Assembly (NCBI GenBank): GCA_937897495.1
Contig: CALCBL010000325.1
Span: 1-6,921 of the forward strand
From: an uncultured Burkholderiales bacterium
GTDB lineage: Bacteria; Pseudomonadota; Gammaproteobacteria; Burkholderiales; Burkholderiaceae_C
Length of the DNA stretch: 6,921 nt
Direction of reading: 5' to 3'
Shown here: positions 5,444-6,921 of the stretch, piece after piece
How the letters are laid out: each line of letters begins with the position of its first letter
Numbering within the stretch: position 1 is the stretch's first letter
The notes under the pieces: generated by a model
The model's database searches: none
What the model was told of the DNA's origin: nothing
What the model saw: only the letters and a program-made list of their open reading frames with translations
Translations under genes and position numbers: made by a program

Positions 5444-6511
5444 AACAGCTTGGAACATGGCTTCACGGGCTTGAGAGATGATTTGCTCTCGCCACACATC
5501 GGTGTCGGTGTAAAAGGCCGCAAAGATTTGGGCTTTGATGCTTTGCTTGAGTTCATCAGAGGCTTCGGGGTGAATGTGCAGCCAGTGGTCTGCTCTGAGT
5601 GCCGAGAGCATGTCGTTCATGGGCAAGGTGCCGTACTCCAAAGCAATGCCTGTGTATTCGGCATGAGGGCATTCGTCTTGCGCAGACATCCACATGAGGC
5701 CCGTGAGGAAGGCTGAAGAAGAGCTGCCATCGTAGATGGAGGTAATGCCAGGACCCCACCACTGGCGCGCACGTGCAATGGCTGCTGCATCGTTGGCGCC
5801 TGCATAAATACGCTCGCCCACACCGCTAGGACCTAAGCCTGTGTGCAAGTCAATCCAGGCCAATTTTTGGGCGGAGGCAGCTTGCTGCTTCAGCACTTTG
5901 CGAATGGTTTGATTGCTCCATGTGGGCGCTTGGCCGCCAAAGAACAAACCTTCAGGATGGTGGTGCTGACCTTGAGACACGGCCGCTTGTAGCTTTGGCA
6001 TGCCGTGTTGCGCAATGTAATGCATGGTGGCTTGTTGGTTGGCTTCGTTGGGCGGCCATTGATCTGGCAGCAAAAGGTGTTGAACCTCTTTGTAAGCTGT
6101 GTTCTCTGGCAGGGGTTTGCTGAAGTCTTGAAAGTTGCGATTGAGGTCAACGTTTTCTTGCGTGACGCGGCGCACATGGGAAAAACCATGCGGATTCAAA
6201 GCGTGCACATACACCACCGCAATGCCACTTTGTTGAACTGCCTTGTGCCATTCAGCACTGCGCAACGCATCAATTTGAACGCCACTGCCGCAATAACCTT
6301 CCACCCCATGGCAAGCACTGCTGATGAGCAAAACTTGTTTGGCATTCACGGGGCCTTCGCGCACCACATCCATGGCCAACTCTTCGCCATCGCGTCCCTT
6401 TTCGGGATGAACGTGAGACTCAACCTGAAGCCCTGAAGCTTGTGCGGCACTCAAAAACTTTTGTCGTGCTTCTGCATAACTTTTTGAAAATGCGGAATGA
6501 ATGTTTGTCAT
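5429..6511 (-). CDS. DUF2817 M14-like zinc metallopeptidase
   Basis: The product is 360 residues, normal for DUF2817, a branch of the M14 carboxypeptidase-like fold. Zinc and catalytic elements are intact: HxxE as SACHGVEGYCGSG (65-77, ligands H68 and E71), LNPHGFSHVRRV (105-116), NVDLNRNF (120-127), the third-ligand strand WIDLHTGLGPSG (219-230, H223) and IALEYGT (289-295), with E292 where M14 enzymes place the catalytic glutamate. There is no signal peptide, so it should act in the cytoplasm. The natural substrate is unknown. Peptide or amide hydrolysis is inferred from the fold. The N-terminus FSKSYAEARQKF fits the family, supporting the ATG at 6509-6511 even though no Shine-Dalgarno precedes it. 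It heads a minus-strand cluster with the NDUFA9-like, GST and cca genes, just downstream of a terminator. Confidence 0.9.
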   Translation of the reverse strand: MTNIHSAFSKSYAEARQKFLSAAQASGLQVESHVHPEKGRDGEELAMDVVREGPVNAKQVLLISSACHGVEGYCGSGVQIDALRSAEWHKAVQQSGIAVVYVHALNPHGFSHVRRVTQENVDLNRNFQDFSKPLPENTAYKEVQHLLLPDQWPPNEANQQATMHYIAQHGMPKLQAAVSQGQHHHPEGLFFGGQAPTWSNQTIRKVLKQQAASAQKLAWIDLHTGLGPSGVGERIYAGANDAAAIARARQWWGPGITSIYDGSSSSAFLTGLMWMSAQDECPHAEYTGIALEYGTLPMNDMLSALRADHWLHIHPEASDELKQSIKAQIFAAFYTDTDVWREQIISQAREAMFQAVEGLK

Positions 6512-6520
6512 GAGGGGTCC

Positions 6521-6546
6521 AAATGAAAGAAGCCCCGAAGGGCTTC
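6521..6546 (-). terminator. Intrinsic terminator after the M20 amidohydrolase gene
   Basis: On the minus strand GAAGCCC-TTCG-GGGCTTC (6529-6546) forms a perfect 7-bp stem closed by a UUCG tetraloop, followed by TTTCATTT (6521-6528). It lies 36 bp past the amidohydrolase stop and ends only 9 bp before the DUF2817 start codon. Confidence 0.85.
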
Positions 6547-6582
6547 AATAGAAAGTTGTCTAAATTCGACTGAAGCAGAAGC

Positions 6583-6921
6583 TTACTTTGTTTGGGTGGG
6601 GTTGGCCAACCATTGCGTGGCCAATTCAACCCAATAAGTGCCGCCTAAGGGAATCAGGTCGTCATTGAAGTCGTAGCTGGGATTGTGCAACATGCAAGGG
6701 CCTCCGCCGTGGCCCATTTCACGGTGTGAGCCGTCGCCATTGGCAATGAAGACATAGGCACCGGGCTTGGCTTGCAACATGAAAGAGAAATCTTCAGCGC
6801 CCATGGTGGGCTCTTGCACCATCACATTGTCTTTGCCCACAATGCCGTCCATCACTTTGCGCGCAAAGTCGGCTTCGGTGGCGCTGTTGATGGTGGGTGG
6901 GTAGTTGCGGTTGAAATGAAA
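6583..6921 (-). CDS. M20-family amidohydrolase/aminoacylase, C-terminal fragment
   Basis: The frame is open to the right edge, leaving the last 112 residues. The visible part matches the C-terminus of M20D enzymes, such as hippurate hydrolase, N-acyl-amino-acid amidohydrolase and IAA-amino acid hydrolase relatives. It shows FNRNYPPTIN (3-12 of the fragment), EPTMGAEDFSFML (37-49), PGAYVFIANGDG (53-64) and LHNPSYDFNDD (78-88). His79 of the fragment corresponds to the conserved metal-binding histidine near the C-terminus. The lead sequence starting RNYPPTIN belongs to the end of the lid domain. Such enzymes release an amino acid from an N-acyl derivative with a two-metal centre. The acyl specificity cannot be read from this piece, and the catalytic N-terminal half lies outside. 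The gene ends normally with TAA and has its own terminator downstream. Confidence 0.93.
   Translation of the reverse strand, partial: FHFNRNYPPTINSATEADFARKVMDGIVGKDNVMVQEPTMGAEDFSFMLQAKPGAYVFIANGDGSHREMGHGGGPCMLHNPSYDFNDDLIPLGGTYWVELATQWLANPTQTK

Noticed and set aside
6005..6436. 143-codon plus-strand frame opposite the DUF2817 gene
   Set aside because: It is antisense to an intact metallopeptidase with all its motifs, has no ribosome binding site and reads as low-plausibility protein.
6512..6582. Promoter for the DUF2817 cluster near TAGACA on the minus strand
   Set aside because: TAGACA resembles a -35, but no acceptable -10 lies 16-18 bp downstream, because the terminator stem occupies that spot.
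1..6921. Defence system, mobile element or CRISPR array
   Set aside because: All sizeable frames are accounted for by housekeeping or metabolic families. No transposase, integrase, nuclease or toxin motif and no spaced direct-repeat array is visible.

Overview
This 6.9 kb window looks like chromosomal housekeeping DNA from a betaproteobacterium, most likely Burkholderiales and probably a freshwater Comamonadaceae relative (Limnohabitans or Rhodoferax type). That placement rests on protein flavour, moderate GC and gene order as I remember them, not on a search. I see no insertion sequence, phage gene, CRISPR array, tRNA or rRNA. I do not see an exotic, previously undescribed system. The less ordinary signals are regulatory, plus a few poorly characterised protein families.

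Layout. Positions 1-146 hold the N-terminus of a short-chain dehydrogenase on the minus strand, of the type with a TGAGKRLG cofactor loop. Only 19 bp separate it from a divergent plus-strand block (166-2338). That block has a MidA/NDUFAF7-type methyltransferase, a tiny two-helix DUF2905 membrane protein, a 295-bp gap, a small unknown protein and translation initiation factor IF-1 (infA) with a C-terminal tail. The gap appears to hold a promoter, a long hairpin-rich leader and a 12-codon upstream ORF. The ORF's stop codon directly abuts the start of the unknown protein.

From 2397 to the right edge everything is on the minus strand and should be read from high to low coordinates. First comes the C-terminus of an M20-type amidohydrolase (6583-6921), then a clear intrinsic terminator with a UUCG loop (6521-6546). 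A four-gene cluster follows: a DUF2817 M14-like zinc peptidase (5429-6511), an NDUFA9-like atypical SDR (4467-5432, ATGA overlap), a glutathione S-transferase family protein (3769-4449, 17-bp gap) and the CCA-adding enzyme cca (2397-3716, 52-bp gap). infA and cca converge on a 58-bp gap with a modest hairpin.

How the genes fit together. infA and cca serve translation and tRNA maturation. The MidA-like methyltransferase and the NDUFA9-like SDR are both bacterial relatives of proteins tied to mitochondrial complex I, which is a notable coincidence within about 4 kb. The two metallopeptidase-type enzymes at the right are probably catabolic but sit in separate transcription units. The leader in front of the unknown protein and infA could be a regulatory RNA, possibly cold-responsive. 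That is inference.
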